Shown: piece after piece, positions 1-12,054 of the stretch
How positions within the stretch are numbered: position 1 is the stretch's first letter
Layout: every line of letters starts with the position of its first letter
Source: Oscheius onirici
Lineage: Eukaryota; Nematoda; Chromadorea; Rhabditida; Rhabditidae
Assembly: GCA_932521025.1 (NCBI GenBank)
Contig: OW051470.1
Coordinates: forward strand, 5,566,501 to 5,630,500
Direction of reading: 5' to 3'
DNA: 64,000 nucleotides
The notes under the pieces: model-generated
Database searches by the model: none
What the model saw: the letters and a program-made list of their open reading frames with translations, nothing else
Told to the model about the DNA's origin: nothing
Made by a program: the position numbers and the translations under genes

Positions 1-89
1 TGAATTTCGAATCCGATACTAGTAAGTAATAAGCATTCGTTTCCATGCTTTCGAATTCTACATATGTAGAAGCGTGCAGTGCAGACTTG

Positions 90-2130
90 TAAAACTTGTC
101 GAGACTAAACTCTAAAAAGCAAGTCGCAATTATTCTAGCTCCAAGTCGTCTGCTGTGCTGTTGTCTACCCGTTCTCTTCTACCAGGTCAGGTGTTTCTAC
201 TTTTTACTTTTTGACAGTACACTAGACACTGACAGTTGACATTGCGAACAAATGCGAATTGATTCTTGCGTTATTTTGGAAAGGACAATGTGACAGTCAG
301 TTGTGAATCCGCCACAACTGACAGCCTTCGAAAGACGGCATCGTGCTCGGTTTTCCCCGGTTCCTTGAGCAGCTCCTTGAATTTGGTATAGTTCTTGGAG
401 ACTCTCGGAACATAGGGGAAGACTGATAGTTCTCTCTCGCGTTAAAAATACTGACAGTCTTACAGCCGTTTCGTAGAATACTTTCCTTCGTTTTTTTTCT
501 CGCTCTTTCTTTTGCTTTCAGGAATCGATCTAAATTGGAAATAACGAGCCTTTCACTTGAACTGTGCTGATCAATTGCGAACGACTGTTTTTCTAACCAG
601 AGCGTAATCATTCTACGAGGTTAGACTGGCTTATGCATATTCTTGATACCAACTTTCCAGAGCAGTTCTCCGGCGATCACGATGATCTTTCAGGAAGGTG
701 TAACAGGAGAATTCTGAATACTCAATTGGAGTCTGTACAATAACCTCAATTTGTCCGATGCCAGAGACGCACAGAGCGTTGCCAGAAGCCATGAATTGTG
801 TCGAAAAAGCGGCTGCCTGTGTCGCTGCGACAAGAGATCTGTGGAGAATCGCGAACTCACAATGGAACCGAAAACTGCAACGAATTCATAGAAAGACGAG
901 TTTGAAATGGAACGATGCTGCCGTACTCGAACTGGATTCAGTGAGTCTGACTTTTTTCGAGCTGAGGCGTAAAAGCCCTGTATGCTACACATCCCTTTTG
1001 TTGTTCAAACCTTCAAAATCCATATTGCCGACTATAGTTCCAATGGTAGTTCCGTACTCTTTTTCTGTTCACAGGTTTTTCAAGTCGCAGTTCCCCCGTG
1101 CATGGATAGTGGATAATCCTTTACATGTCAAAGCTCGTGGGAAAATCGGGCATGACAAGACCTATTTGAGTACATCTTAGATTTGTTTAGCTAGCCTTTC
1201 TTTCTTGAATAGTCCAAAATATAGCACGATCCGTCAGTACAACGACATTTCTTCCAATTGGATTTTTCTCGGCTCCTTTTTGGTTAGCAGCTCATCAACA
1301 GCAACATCCTTGTTTAAAATTGGCCAAGTTCTCATCTTCGAAGTTTTCTGGGTTTCTCCTGATTATTGACGGCATTGTTTTAGCGGCATTTCACAAGATC
1401 ATTCGCCATTCTGGACAACTACTGAAAACTGAATATGAGGAAAATACAAAGACTAGTCTAACCTTGCAGGGTGATCTCTTCAGTTCGGTTTCCGGAAACC
1501 TGCGCGACTCGTCGTCAACCGGCTCTCAGTCCGCCGTCTACATTTGATATTCTTCCAGGGAAATAGTGTTACTCGACATGTCTGTATTGTCTTTTCTATC
1601 CTTAAGTCCCGAGAAGCAGTGTTCACTATACTTATGTATGCAGAGTCAGTTTTTCGATCCTGACTTCGACTCCTGAAAACGGAACAAAGAGAAGAACAAA
1701 AAATATCGGATAGATATTTGACAGTGACTGTCAATGGTAGGTTTTTAACGCGAGAGAGAACTATCAGTCTTCCCCCAATGATTCCTCGAGTCTCCAGGAA
1801 CTATACCAAACACCGCTGCGTATTCAAGGAGGTGCTCAAGGAACCGGGGGAAAACCGAGCATGACACCGTCTTTCGAAGGTTGACAGTTGTGGCGGATTC
1901 ACAACCGACTGGCACATTGCAGTCTCTCTACTTTCCAAAAGAACGCAAATGTCTGTGGCTCTACTGCTCGCACTGTCAACTGTCAGTGTCTAGTGTACTG
2001 GCAAAATAGGAAAAGTAAAACACCTTACCCTGTGGAAGTGAAGAGACATCCGCACAGTGGAAGACGTGTAGCTAGAATAGTTCTAGAGACTACATTCGCT
2101 TGAAGTTTAGAATTGACAAGTCTCGGCGAG
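90..2130. mobile_element. Foldback-type DNA element with long inverted arms and no transposase
   Basis: The two ends are inverted copies of each other. Positions 301-447 (ending in the block gttctctctcgcgtt) are complementary to about 1741-1910, and the block around 215-245 pairs with about 1970-2000. A more diverged match extends to the outer edges near 95-150 and 2055-2130, and inwards to about 620 and 1450, so each arm is roughly 300-550 bp. The unique core of about 0.8 kb contains only short ORFs that resemble nothing I know. This is the structure of a non-autonomous foldback or long-TIR MITE. I could not identify a clean target-site duplication, so the exact ends and the superfamily are uncertain. 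Confidence 0.65.
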
Positions 2131-2284
2131 CCAAAAGCGTTTTTGTAGTTTGAAGGGAGCTATTAACCTAAAGTATTCAGAAAGGCTTGCTTCCAGAAAC
2201 CACAACAGATTATGCATTTATTCATTGGAATACGAAAACAGTAATAGCAGGGGTGGAAGGGCAAAATAGACAGATACTCTCTGT

Positions 2285-3438
2285 TTAGCTGTGAGACGGA
2301 TTGATGGGAGCGACGAAGGCTTCTCCACACAGAGGCTTGTTGCTGAAAATTCAATTTGTTCGTGACTACCGAAATGAACTGAATGTGTTAGTACGTAAGA
2401 ACTGAACGTGCAACCATATCATAGAGCGTACGTCATTTCGACTTGCTTGTTGCCGAATCGATCTCCGGTATCCATGCATAAGGTCTGTCCCATTCCGAAG
2501 CCGACTCCCTTGGGACCATACTTCCTTCCGTGACCTAATAGGTAAATCAGTTAACGACTTTGCCTACATTGCTTGCAGTAGAGTTCATTCTCGTGGGGTG
2601 CGACAGTACAGCTGTCAAGGAGCTTGTTGCACAAGTCTGAAACAATTGGTCAAGAGAGAGGAAATTCTGTGCAGAGACTGTTAGTCGGGAGGACAGAGGA
2701 CGTGCAACATAACCCTCTTTGGATACGTACGTCATATCGACTTCCTTATTTCCAAAATGTTCGCCGGTGTCCATAGTCAAGGTCTGTCCGATTCCGAAAC
2801 CGATACCCTTCGGTCCGTAGCGGCGACAGTGGCACACTTTACAGAACAATTCAGCTGCGTGCTCACAACATGTCATCGAATCCAAGAGCTTGTTGCACAT
2901 TGCTGCAAAACACGGGGACTGGACATGGGAAACAAGCATTCAATTGATTTTCTCTCAAGATTCATTTTTTGACGAATTCACCTTTTGACGAATCTGTTTG
3001 GATCGACGCGTCTCCCTCGAGTGCTCCCCGCAGCCAACAAATTTGGTCTCTCGCCTGTCGCCTCAAGCAATTGACAGCTGAATCACAATCGCCGCAGTTT
3101 CAAAAATATTTCGAAACGGAAAGTTCCAATGTCCACTTTTATGACTGGCATTCGACTCAGTCACAGCTGTTTCTCATCGCAGTGACCCGATCTTCGTAAT
3201 GATTACACTCGAGGTGCGCAGCTCAACCAATAACTTTTCGAAAGTTATATTCTATGTGGGAATGGATACAAGGACGGAACGTTAACGGGTACAATTATGA
3301 GGGAATTAGACACGAAAACTCACTGCATTTGAAGCAGAACTTGTGCCACTTGTAGCCTCCGGCGACCATCTCCTCGGCAGCATAGACGGACTTTCCGCAC
3401 TTGGGACACTTGGCATGTTCAACAGGCTTGAATGGCAT
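2285..3438 (-). CDS. mlp-1: Single-LIM-domain muscle LIM protein (CRP/MLP family) with two interchangeable middle exons
   Basis: Exon 1 (3324-3438) starts [19 protein letters not shown] and carries the first LIM zinc ligands (CxxC, then HxxC and C). It ends in phase 1. Two alternative continuations follow, each exactly 172 coding nt: exon 2a (2731-2902), or exon 2b split by a 33-nt intron (2568-2636 plus 2432-2534). Each supplies the rest of the LIM domain and the CRP-type tail with YGPKG and a MDTG motif. Both end in a phase-2 gtacg donor that joins in frame to exon 3 (2285-2342, ending in NPSHS and a stop). Using 2a and 2b together breaks the frame, so they behave as mutually exclusive exons. 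The predicted protein is 114 aa. Family members bind alpha-actinin and actin structures at muscle dense bodies or Z-discs. The symbol rests on resemblance to the nematode one-LIM MLP; isoform use is inferred. Confidence 0.8.
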
Positions 3439-4087
3439 CTTCCCTCCCTCCTACTTTCTCCCCTGGAAAGGAACAAGGTAATAAGATGCGGATGAGGCGC
3501 TTTCGTGATCGAACACCTTAAAGTCAAACAAGAGACAATGGAGCGAGGAGGGCGGACGGAGGTAGAGGGAGAGAGCGCGAGAGCCAGACAGGAGTTGGAG
3601 AAGAAGTGTGAAAGGGAAAAAGAAGCCGCCAGCTCACTTGCTGTTTATAACAGACTTATCTAATAACGGTAATTCTACAGACGCAGTGCAAGTACAGTAA
3701 AACATAATGGTGATTGACTAAAAGTTCTCATTCCCTAAAAAACTCTCTAAAAGATTTGTCTCTCTTTGCACAGTCCAAGTACTTTGCTTCGACCTTCCGA
3801 TCCAGAACATGAAGCTACTCATTTCACTACACAAATGTCTCGAAAAGCATTCTTCTATAGATTGAGAAAGTACTGTATACCCAGAGGTTCTATTTCGGAC
3901 TGCTTTAAAGAAATGAAGGCGGATCGAAGAGACTAAAGGACCAAGGGGTGCTCAGAACCTCTGAAAAGCACACGTGTGGGCGGTGCGACCTCTGACTTCG
4001 GTGCACTTTGGAAATGAGGAAGCCGACCGGTTTCTGGTGCGCAGCTTCACCGAGTAGAAAAAGAGGAGATTATGTGAACTCTTTCGA
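3439..4087. other. Intergenic region upstream of the LIM gene
   Basis: No convincing coding sequence. It holds the presumed promoter and 5' leader of the minus-strand LIM gene, with a purine-rich stretch around 3535-3620. I see no repeat or RNA gene. Confidence 0.4.
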
Positions 4088-4908
4088 GTGAGGTGTCCCA
4101 GAGGGAGGGAGAGACAGCTGACACACGTGAAAACAGCGGTGACAGAAGGCCGTTCGAAGATGACAGCGGTCGTTTTGGACCTACAGTTACGATTGTCTAT
4201 TTATCTAAGAGAGGTCCGTCGAGAAAAGCAGATTACGGAGTGCGAGTTGGGGTATGCTAATGGCCAATATGTCTGTTGTTTCCTCAAGTTGTATGAACAT
4301 GCGCTCGAGTTTTGTAAGTACTCTTGTTAACTTCTACGTGAGTCTTTTTAGAAGCTGAAGACAAGAAATTAATCTTCAGCGGGGTATTTGCAGCCTGAGC
4401 CCGCCAACCGGTCGATCCAGTGCCGCCGGTCGAGACTACACGCCTTGCTCAAACAGACGCAAGGAAACGGCAACTACCGACGACGAGAGGGACGATTGTT
4501 TCAAATGGATGGTGGGCGCGGCGATAGAAGCGAGAAAAGAACTGAGTCAGCTCCAATTTAGACAAAAGATTCGTCACAGCGCCGAAGGAATCCACAAAAA
4601 TATATGCCACAGAAAAAAAGCTAAAGAAACAATCGTCGCTTTACAATTTGTCCAGAATGAAACAAAAGTCCAGTTTTTCATTCGTCCACAAATCGTCAGC
4701 GCACGAACCTTTCAAAGCCACAGGATCTTCGGTTCCCGAGCATACTTCTGAAGAGCCGAACTTTATACAAAGAAGAGTTTTAGAACAATTTTTTATTATT
4801 GGCAGCAACTTGCAAACAGTTCAGATTCTTTTCGAAATGGCATTGTTGAGAGAACATGACGGTGGGTGGGGAAAGTACAATGTAGTAGGTCCCAGGTCCC
4901 AGAAATAG
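4088..4908 (+). other. Weak, possibly relic coding sequence (three short ORFs in different frames)
   Basis: Three plus-strand ORFs overlap or abut here (4088-4330, 4509-4751, 4648-4908). I could not join them into one gene: joining the gtaagt donor at about 4314 to the TTTTAG or TTTGCAG acceptors downstream gives an immediate stop. The last ORF contains a plausible globular stretch with RRVLEQFFIIGSNLQTVQ, which faintly recalls the opening strand of DENN-type domains but is too short to assign. It may be a gene fragment, a degraded gene or non-coding sequence. Confidence 0.2.
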
Positions 4909-5329
4909 GGGGAAAAGAAGAGATAGAGCTCTAAGTGTGCGTGCAAACGTTTAAAATGACAAAATGTCCAGTTAAATGGTTTTCAGAGAAAACGAAACAG
5001 TAGAAACACCCCCAGGAAAGAAAACGAACTATTGAAATTACAGTGACAGGGTGTCGGGTTGGGAGAGCATGGAAACTTCACTAATAAGCTGCTCTGATTT
5101 GAAAATTAGCTGCTCAAACGTACACCAATAAATATACCCGCATAATTCCACACGATACCTAAGTCTGTTAGTTGGAAAGGGAAATCGCGGGATAAGGGAG
5201 CAGAGAACAACAAGGACACACAGGATATCACTCAGCGAGGACCCGAATCAAGATAGTTGGAAAATATAAAACATATAGAAATATAAGGAGAGAGGAATAC
5301 CGCGTAACGAAGGGAAGTAGATACATTCT
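4909..5329. other. Intergenic region
   Basis: Lies between the weak ORFs and the stop codon of the KH-domain gene on the minus strand, so it contains that gene's 3' untranslated region. No other feature seen. Confidence 0.4.
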
Positions 5330-7614
5330 CTATTCAGCAGCACTCGACGAGGGACTGGTCGGCTTGTTGTGCGAGAGGCTGTCTGAAACACCAGAATCTG
5401 ATGGGCATAAACATGATTCTTTTACGTTCAGAGAGGAAAAGATCCGCTTATGATTCTAAAGAGAAAAACAAACCGTTGTTATCCTCTCGTCTTCTATCAT
5501 GGATAGTAGTGCGGCTGAACTCGTTAATCAGCTGGCTGATGCGATATTGGACGGAGCTCGATCCCTGATAATTTCCAATAATGCGCACAATGGTGCCCTC
5601 CACGCCTAAATAGACAAATAAAGTTAGGACAAACTGAAACGCATACCTTCCCTGCAATTTTCGTCAAGTGTCTCCACTTTCGGCTCGTCTTCAGGGATTT
5701 TGACCGTGGTTCCAGTGATTCTCTGCAGCTCCTTGACATTCTGACCGCCCTTTCCAATTATACGGCCAACAAGACGAGAAGGAACGACGACTTCAGTACG
5801 AAGCTTGACATCATCCAAATATGCTTGTTGCTGTTCGGCGATGCGAGTGTAGATCATGTACTGCGCACGACACTGCTGGAAATCGTTTCCAGTAATCGTA
5901 ACCAATCGCTCGTCGTCCTGAATAAACTCGTTGTCTACACGCTAACACAAAAACAAACCCTACGATCTCCATTGTGAGAAGCAACAGGACCATCACCCTG
6001 ACCCTCCTCAATTTCACTGCGAATAGGCGTGGTGCCTGCGAATTCCTGCGAAGTAGTAATATCGGACTTATGCTCCTCGTCAGAACGATCCTTCCTCTCT
6101 CCTCCCTCGATTCTAATCAAAGCTCCAGAGTTGCGAATGATATTTCGAATATGCAGTCCCTAAAACCTCTTTTTTAAAAAAAGATTTAGAGATACCTTAG
6201 ATCCGATGATAGCACCAACCATATTGTTGGGGACGTAGAGCTTGATGATTTTGGGAACCTGAGCATTGGAGTTGACGGGAGGACGGCTGGCTTGCATCAT
6301 CCACTGTTCGTTTCCCATAGGCGACATGAAAGGCATTCCAGAAACTCCAGCCGTGATGTGTAACTGTAAAACCTATATCGGCCATAAAACCACAAATATT
6401 GCAAGGTCTGTCAAACATTGAGAGAATAAAAAATAGAACCATATCAAACAACTTACTCTGTTGGTAAGATCCATCTCGAAGCTCTGACGCAACTTGGCAG
6501 AAATCTTCTGTTCAGCAGCGGAGACGCTTTCAATAGAAGGTCCTCTAACGGTGATGGTTCTCTCAAGAGTGACGAGAGCTTGAGGAAAATTGTTGATAAT
6601 GTCCACACCAGAGTTCAATCCAGAATTACCGTCGCCCGTACTGAATTAGTTTTTGAACATTTTTCGCAAAATCATACTTAGAGACAACAATCACAGTTCC
6701 CGTGTCTTGCATAATTTTCTTGATGCTGCAGCCGAGACGGCCGATCAGACGACCAACGAGCTGGTTATGAGCGCGGATCCTCAGCTCAACTTCCTTGTGA
6801 CTGAAACAAGGCTTTATAAATAAGCACGAATGATGAACATACTCATCGCCTTCTTCCTTCTTCATCTCAGCTTCAACGATCTCCAGAATCTTCACAACAG
6901 CTCTACCTGCATTATCCAACGGCCCAGTGATGTTTATAATCTAAACAGCATCGTATGCATGGCGTGAACAAAATCGAACCTTGTCAGCGTTCCCTTGAGT
7001 ATCTTTGGGAACCTTCTGGGGATCAACCGTGATACGAGCTTTAGTTTCGTTGATAATTTCCTTGATGTGCACTCCTTTGTTGCCTATGATGGCACCAATA
7101 TACTTGTGATCAACGAGGATACGCACGGGAAAGTCCTGAAACAAGTGCTACAAAACTGACGAGATGAAGGAATTTATGGAACGAACCTGTCCAGGAAGCT
7201 GATATCTGGGAGCTGAAGCAGTAGCAAGAGTATGCTGAGCGGAATCACCGGAGTTCATCATTCCACTACGAACAGTACGAGGACGGCTGTTTGAATGACT
7301 GTGTGAATTCATCGTCTGCCCATGCGGAGAGCCTGTAGTCAGCAAATAAGATGGTAAAAACTAGATATACCGAAATCAAGTCCAGAATTAGCTGGACCGG
7401 CAGGAACTGTGTAGTGCTGCTGCTGATAGGGAGATGTCTGCTGCTGAGGCTGCATCTGCTGACCGTAATTCATAGAGTATGAAGTAGGAGTCGTCTGAAA
7501 AATCAATTTCTCACTCGGAAATTGTGAAAGCAAGAATACCTGAGAAAAGTTCATATAGTGATGATTTCCTTGAGGCGCGGGAACTTGCGGCCTGCCCTGT
7601 GCAAAGTAGTCCAT
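5330..7614 (-). CDS. imph-1: Four-KH-domain RNA-binding protein, IMP/IGF2BP-like
   Basis: The start at 7614 gives MDYFAQGRPQ and a Gln/Ser/Pro-rich N-terminus of about 120 residues over three exons, with no RRM. Four KH domains follow, each with a GxxG loop: KH1 (IIGNKG, about 7070), KH2 (LIGRLG, about 6735), KH3 (IIGSKG, about 6205) and KH4 (IIGKGG, about 5745). The tail is short and Ser/Pro-rich, ending SSSAAE and a stop at 5330. Introns are about 38-60 nt. The paired-KH arrangement and loop sequences fit the IGF2BP/IMP family, which binds mRNAs in cytoplasmic granules and affects their stability, localisation and translation. The nematode member likewise lacks RRMs. The gene symbol is inferred by family; KH protein and domain count are seen directly. 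Confidence 0.82.
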
Positions 7615-8724
7615 TTTTCAAGAAATAAGATCGTCGAAACTATTCCTAAAACAAGAAAAATATAAAAGACAACAAAGAAAAGAAAAGAGGTTGAAATGGT
7701 AGGTTTTCATGAGAAGGCGCGTGAAATTCTTGAGAAATGGTCGAGGCAGGATTTGAAGTTAGATAAACAGCCTTCTTGCAAAAAAGGTATGTGATCCCTA
7801 TTCAAATGTTAGTTATTCGCGCCCAATAAATATAAAAACAGGTTCTATTGGGTGCTAATTACCGGCAGTTAGAGGATGATGGCTCTCAAAGCAACTGCGA
7901 GAGGCTACACGTTCGGGGCGGCCAATCGATTAACGGAGACCGGCAGAGAGTGGAGAGTCCGGCGTTCATTTACAGCCAGTAGACTTCCCGGCAGAGAGCA
8001 TCTCACACAAACAATATCAAACACGGGCACCGAGTCAGTGGCCAGCCGGTTGACGAAAAGGACATACTGGGCACAACGGGGGTCAGGTGGTGCAACTCCC
8101 GCTCTAGGGATCGATTGGCAGCTGGCCAGTGACGCCACGCCTATCGTATTAAGGAACTTTAGAAAAAATATATTTATAGTTGGCATTTATAGGAGCAATG
8201 CGTTAAATTAATGCAAGTTTTTGAGTTACGTTGATGAGGTACAAAGTAAACATGGAAAAACATAACGCGCGGGGAAAAATACTTATGTTGGTCACCTTAT
8301 TATAATCGGAATGGTCGAGGAAAAATGAGGAAATGGGAAAGAAAAGAAAACAATGAATCGGTAATGAAGTTCGGCATTGGCCTCTGGTCTTTTGGCTTGA
8401 AAGCGCCGGCAGCACCAGAGAACGTCAAATGACAAAAAGGCTGAAGGGTAAAGTTGTCAATCCGAATTGCAAAAGGTCAAACATGGTTCCAATTTTTCAG
8501 CGAATTGTGCGTTTCTAGTTTTTCAGAAAACATAGAGTGAGCAAAGGACAATATACAACATCAAAGTGGACGTTAGAAAAGATCATGGGCTGACTGTGAT
8601 TGCAAGGACAAAGTGGGTGCGGCAGTGTGAAAGTGCTAACAACATATGTCGACAGACACAACTATTTGATTGCAGCATTTTGCAACGAACTTTACGCAAA
8701 CAAGAGTTTCACCCCATAACACTA
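7615..8724. other. Intergenic region
   Basis: Contains the probable promoter of the minus-strand KH gene. ORFs on both strands at about 7876-8211 mirror each other and resemble nothing, so I do not treat them as genes. No RNA gene or repeat recognised. Confidence 0.4.
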
Positions 8725-9068
8725 GGTTTTTTGGTAATACTCGAGCTGGCAACCCCCTGGATTCAAACGCTTTTTCGCGGCAAAATTCTATTTAGCGGGA
8801 TTTTTCTTCTTTTTTTTCAGTTTTTCTCCAGCAATTTCGTTTCTTTTTCATGTTTGCTCTTTTTTATGTTTTTTTTTTCGTTGAAAGTCATAAAAATGGC
8901 AGCTACGTAAAACGGAAATACTACACCACTTACGCATGCAAACAGTTCATTTTCCCTTGCTATTTATGCTCATTTACTAGATTTTACTTCATTTCTTTGC
9001 TTTTAGGGGATGTTCCTGCACCACGTGAATCCAGAGGGCTGCCAGCTCGAGTATTACCGGTTTTTTTC
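8725..9068. mobile_element. MITE of the TACTCGAG family
   Basis: The left end ggttttttggtaatactcga at 8725 is matched in inverted orientation at about 9022-9068, with the pairing extending through ctcgagctggc and the neighbouring ctggattca. The element is about 344 bp, T-rich inside and without coding capacity. A related 163-bp element with the same termini lies at 12926-13088. Superfamily not determined. Confidence 0.65.
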
Positions 9069-9374
9069 GTTACTTTATGTCCTCCAATCAAGAACAGCCG
9101 ACTATAGACACCTGGCAATTATGACCGGCTGAAAATCAGCTCGAGCCAAAAATCGACGCCAGTGTCAAAGCCTTTCGCCTACTTTTAGCGGAAAGTAAAA
9201 ATTCGTGAATATGGTTTGGTTTTTTCGTCAGCAAGCAGAGGTCGAGGATATTCACTTACAGAGAAGCATAAAAGGACGAGCAACATGGATTCCTGATGGT
9301 GAGTTATAGTCTGTTAAAAAAGAAGAGGGATAACCGTAAGATTTTAGCTTTTCCCTTCGAGACCTACTTAGCAA
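9069..9374. other. Intergenic spacer between two MITEs
   Basis: No coding sequence or RNA gene recognised in this stretch. Confidence 0.35.
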
Positions 9375-9788
9375 CAGGCTTGTTGAAAACCTGCGCTGCG
9401 GCCAGGTTGGACTTTGCGGCGGGCTAAAAAAATTTATTTCGCACTTTTTTCTGATTTTTTTTGTTTCCAAATACGTCCCCCGATTAGATTTAGTTTTGCC
9501 ATCAGAAAAATTGGAAGAAAATCGAAAACTGACGACAAAAATAGAAGAAAATGCGGATTTTTGACGAAATTCGGTAAAAATAGAAGTTTTCTTCTATTTT
9601 CATTGTCAGTTTTCGATTTTCTTCCAATTTTTCTGATGGCAAAACTAAATCTAATCGGGGGACGTATTTGGAAACAAAAAAAATAGAAAAAATGCGAAAT
9701 GAATTTTTTTTAGTCCGCCGCAAAGTCCAACTGGCCGCAGCCCAGATCAGCCCAGACCGCAGCGCAACAACCAGAATCAACAAGCCTG
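9375..9788. mobile_element. hAT-type palindromic MITE, copy 1
   Basis: A 414-bp near-perfect palindrome with ends CAGGCTTGTTG and CAACAAGCCTG, each arm about 200 bp. The flanks are CTTAGCAA and CTTAGCAC, an 8-bp target duplication with one mismatch. The 8-bp duplication and CA...TG termini fit the hAT superfamily. There is no transposase. A second copy lies at 46905-47316. Confidence 0.8.
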
Positions 9789-9801
9789 CTTAGCACACAA
9801 A

Positions 9802-9873
9802 CATTGGATACTCAGTCAACAAATTCGAAAGAAACGCGGCGAACTGTGGAATTTGTTGGCTGAGTATCCAATG
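9802..9873. repeat. Short palindrome of the GGCTGAGTATCCAATG family
   Basis: Cattggatactcagtcaac at 9802 is inverted as gttggctgagtatccaatg ending at 9873. The same terminal block recurs near 12678, 12782 and 54090, so it marks a dispersed repeat family. Function unknown; probably MITE ends. Confidence 0.5.
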
Positions 9874-10596
9874 TCACAGTTCGCCGAGTTCGGCACCTTA
9901 AAGGACTGCTCGTTGCAATCGGTCTCGACACGAGCGCGGGAGGACGAAATTTCGGCTAAATTCAAATTACCGCCGAGTTTGGAGCGCGCGGAAAAACGAT
10001 AATTCAAAATTTGGCTTGAAAACGGGAAAAACCTGGGTGACACGCTTTCTCGAACACCCGATTGTATTTTTTCACATGTTCGGTCTTATATTTTGGGCCG
10101 TATCGTGTTCCCGGCAGTTATGTTTTTTTCAGAGTCATTACATGAACAAACGGACATATGCCATTGTGTTCATCAACTTCTCGGATCCTTTGAGTGAGTA
10201 AAAACGGCCTTTCGATAAAAATCAATTTCTAGCGTAAAATCTTTGACAAGAGCAAGCAGTTCTCTTAGAAAAGTTTATTGAATCGTCTATAAGTACAATT
10301 TTAGTGCAGAGACTCAAAAATGAAAGAAATTTCGTCGATAGAGTAGGAGATCCGGAAGCACGGCTTCGAGCTCGTATCACTGCTTGGAGGCGTTGGTTCG
10401 AGACTTTGTTTTCAAGTTTTCTTTCACCTAGTATTATTGTTGTAGAGAAGAACAAAGGCGTGCCTTTTCGAGAGGAAATTCGTGCAGTAAAGAAGTCAGT
10501 TGCACTATATCCGCCTGTTCTTTCTGAAGTCTTTTGACGAGTGATGATAGACGGGCTTTTTGAAGGCCATTGCTATGATAAAGAATAAACTAAAAA
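9874..10596. other. Intergenic region upstream of the MULE-like gene
   Basis: Only short ORFs on both strands with no recognisable motif. No RNA gene found. Confidence 0.35.
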
Positions 10597-11721
10597 CTAC
10601 TTCCTTATTCCAAAACAACATACTTTTAATGGCTTGTGCCATGCTTCAACCGCGTTGTTTGTTCTAGCTATTCCTTCTTCTACGTTTTCGACACAGCTCC
10701 ATTGAGAGGGGGGAAATCTTGGGCCAGTGGTGGTCTTTCCGATAATGTAACTAGTTTTCATATAGATGAAAAAATCTGAAACAGCAAACACCTTACTCTT
10801 TAGAAAATAAGGAAACCTACTTTGTAAGTGGTGCGAGCGGTAATCTCTTGCTTCATATTTGATAAGAGTGTAGGCATGCTTTATCTCATCTTGAGCAAAA
10901 AAGGGCAGAGCACGTAGCCTGAGCCAAAAACGAGACAGATTGCCGCCTGAAAATGATACATGGATTGAAAAAGGTTTTTTTACTAGGTTTGATAGCTTTC
11001 CTGATTGACGCATCTCGCTCCAAGAAGTTTTTCCAGCACCGTATTTGATGGAAGAGGCAAAACTAGTAAGAAGATAACGGAAACTTGCCAGATAAGGCGT
11101 TTTTTTAGCCCAGTTTCCAGACCTGTGATTACGAATAATGCTCGAAAGCATTAAAACTTACCTGTAATGATAGTTTTTGGAATATAATCCCGTAGTACTT
11201 CCTCCGAAAACAGTGTATCTAGGAAATCTTCGTATTTTTCTTGCCGTTTCGTTTGTAGTAAAGCGGAACACAGTGGTCGCATCAAATTCTTGGCTACCTA
11301 AAATGCTCAATTGTGCAAAACAAAACGACAGCATACCAATCCGTGGACGGTGAGAAGCTGTCTGAAGGGTTGGGGCACTACCGCAAAAGTACCTTCCAGC
11401 ATTATTATCTCGCTTTCACTTAACAGTTTCAGCTCCGCGTCGCTGGCGTAAACAATTAACTGCGTATCCGCAGTTTGGCGATTACAAAGTAAAAAGCGTT
11501 CGCCTTCTAGACATGGTATAAGTATGACAATCATGGAAATATTACCAAGAGTGAGCGTGGCGTTCCCATTGAAAATTGGATGATCCTAATCCAAAAATGT
11601 AAAGTTCGTAGACTTCAGATTTGTCCCTGTTGATTCGAACGAGACGCATGAGATAGTTGTTGACGTACCTAGTTCTTCTGCTTCTCTGTATTCGCTTTTT
11701 CGACTTGTCCTCGACGTCCAT
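10597..11721 (-). pseudogene. MULE (Mutator-like) transposase-derived gene, probably degenerate
   Basis: An exon at about 11315-11520 encodes a stretch ending ...EIIMLEGTFAVVPQPF followed by a ...LLTVHGL segment, the core of MULE transposases, where a catalytic DGTF normally sits. Here the motif reads EGTF. A downstream exon (within 10597-11151) ends with RTNNAVEAWHK, matching the conserved C-terminal RTNN.VE.WH box of the family. Between them are plausible 38-50 nt introns. The start at 11721 (MDVEDKSKKRIQRS) precedes a first exon without an obvious FLYWCH finger. Reading frames can be joined through much of the gene, so it may still be expressed, but the altered acidic residue and short C-terminus suggest loss of transposase activity. 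Confidence 0.6.
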
Positions 11722-12054
11722 GATGTAATTTTGGCGCGATTACCTCTAAAAAGAATATTTTAGTCTGCATTAGTGTTTATACAAGGCAATCGCACAATAA
11801 AATGAAGAAAATACATGAGAAAAAAAGACAAAAATAAGAAGAAAATCCAGGAAAAGGAGAAAAATGAGTTATATTTTAGGGAAACGGTAATTGCGGAATA
11901 AAAATACGTAATTACGTAAAAGTGAAACGAGTCGCACCTCCAAACCGGCAAAGTTTAAAGTGGCCGCGCTGAAAACGTGCCAAATTCAAAATGCCTCGCG
12001 CGCGAAACGGGTCACATTCAAAGTGGTTTTGCCAATTTCGGGGCTGTCCCATAA
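11722..12054. other. Intergenic region
   Basis: Promoter side of the MULE-like gene; A/T-rich with no recognised motif or RNA gene. Confidence 0.35.

Noticed and set aside
758-1180. 140-aa ORF inside the foldback element
   Set aside because: No similarity to any transposase motif and low-complexity composition; the element appears non-coding.
7876-8211. Paired ORFs on both strands of similar length
   Set aside because: Mirror-image open frames without motifs, splice context or polyadenylation signal; probably chance.
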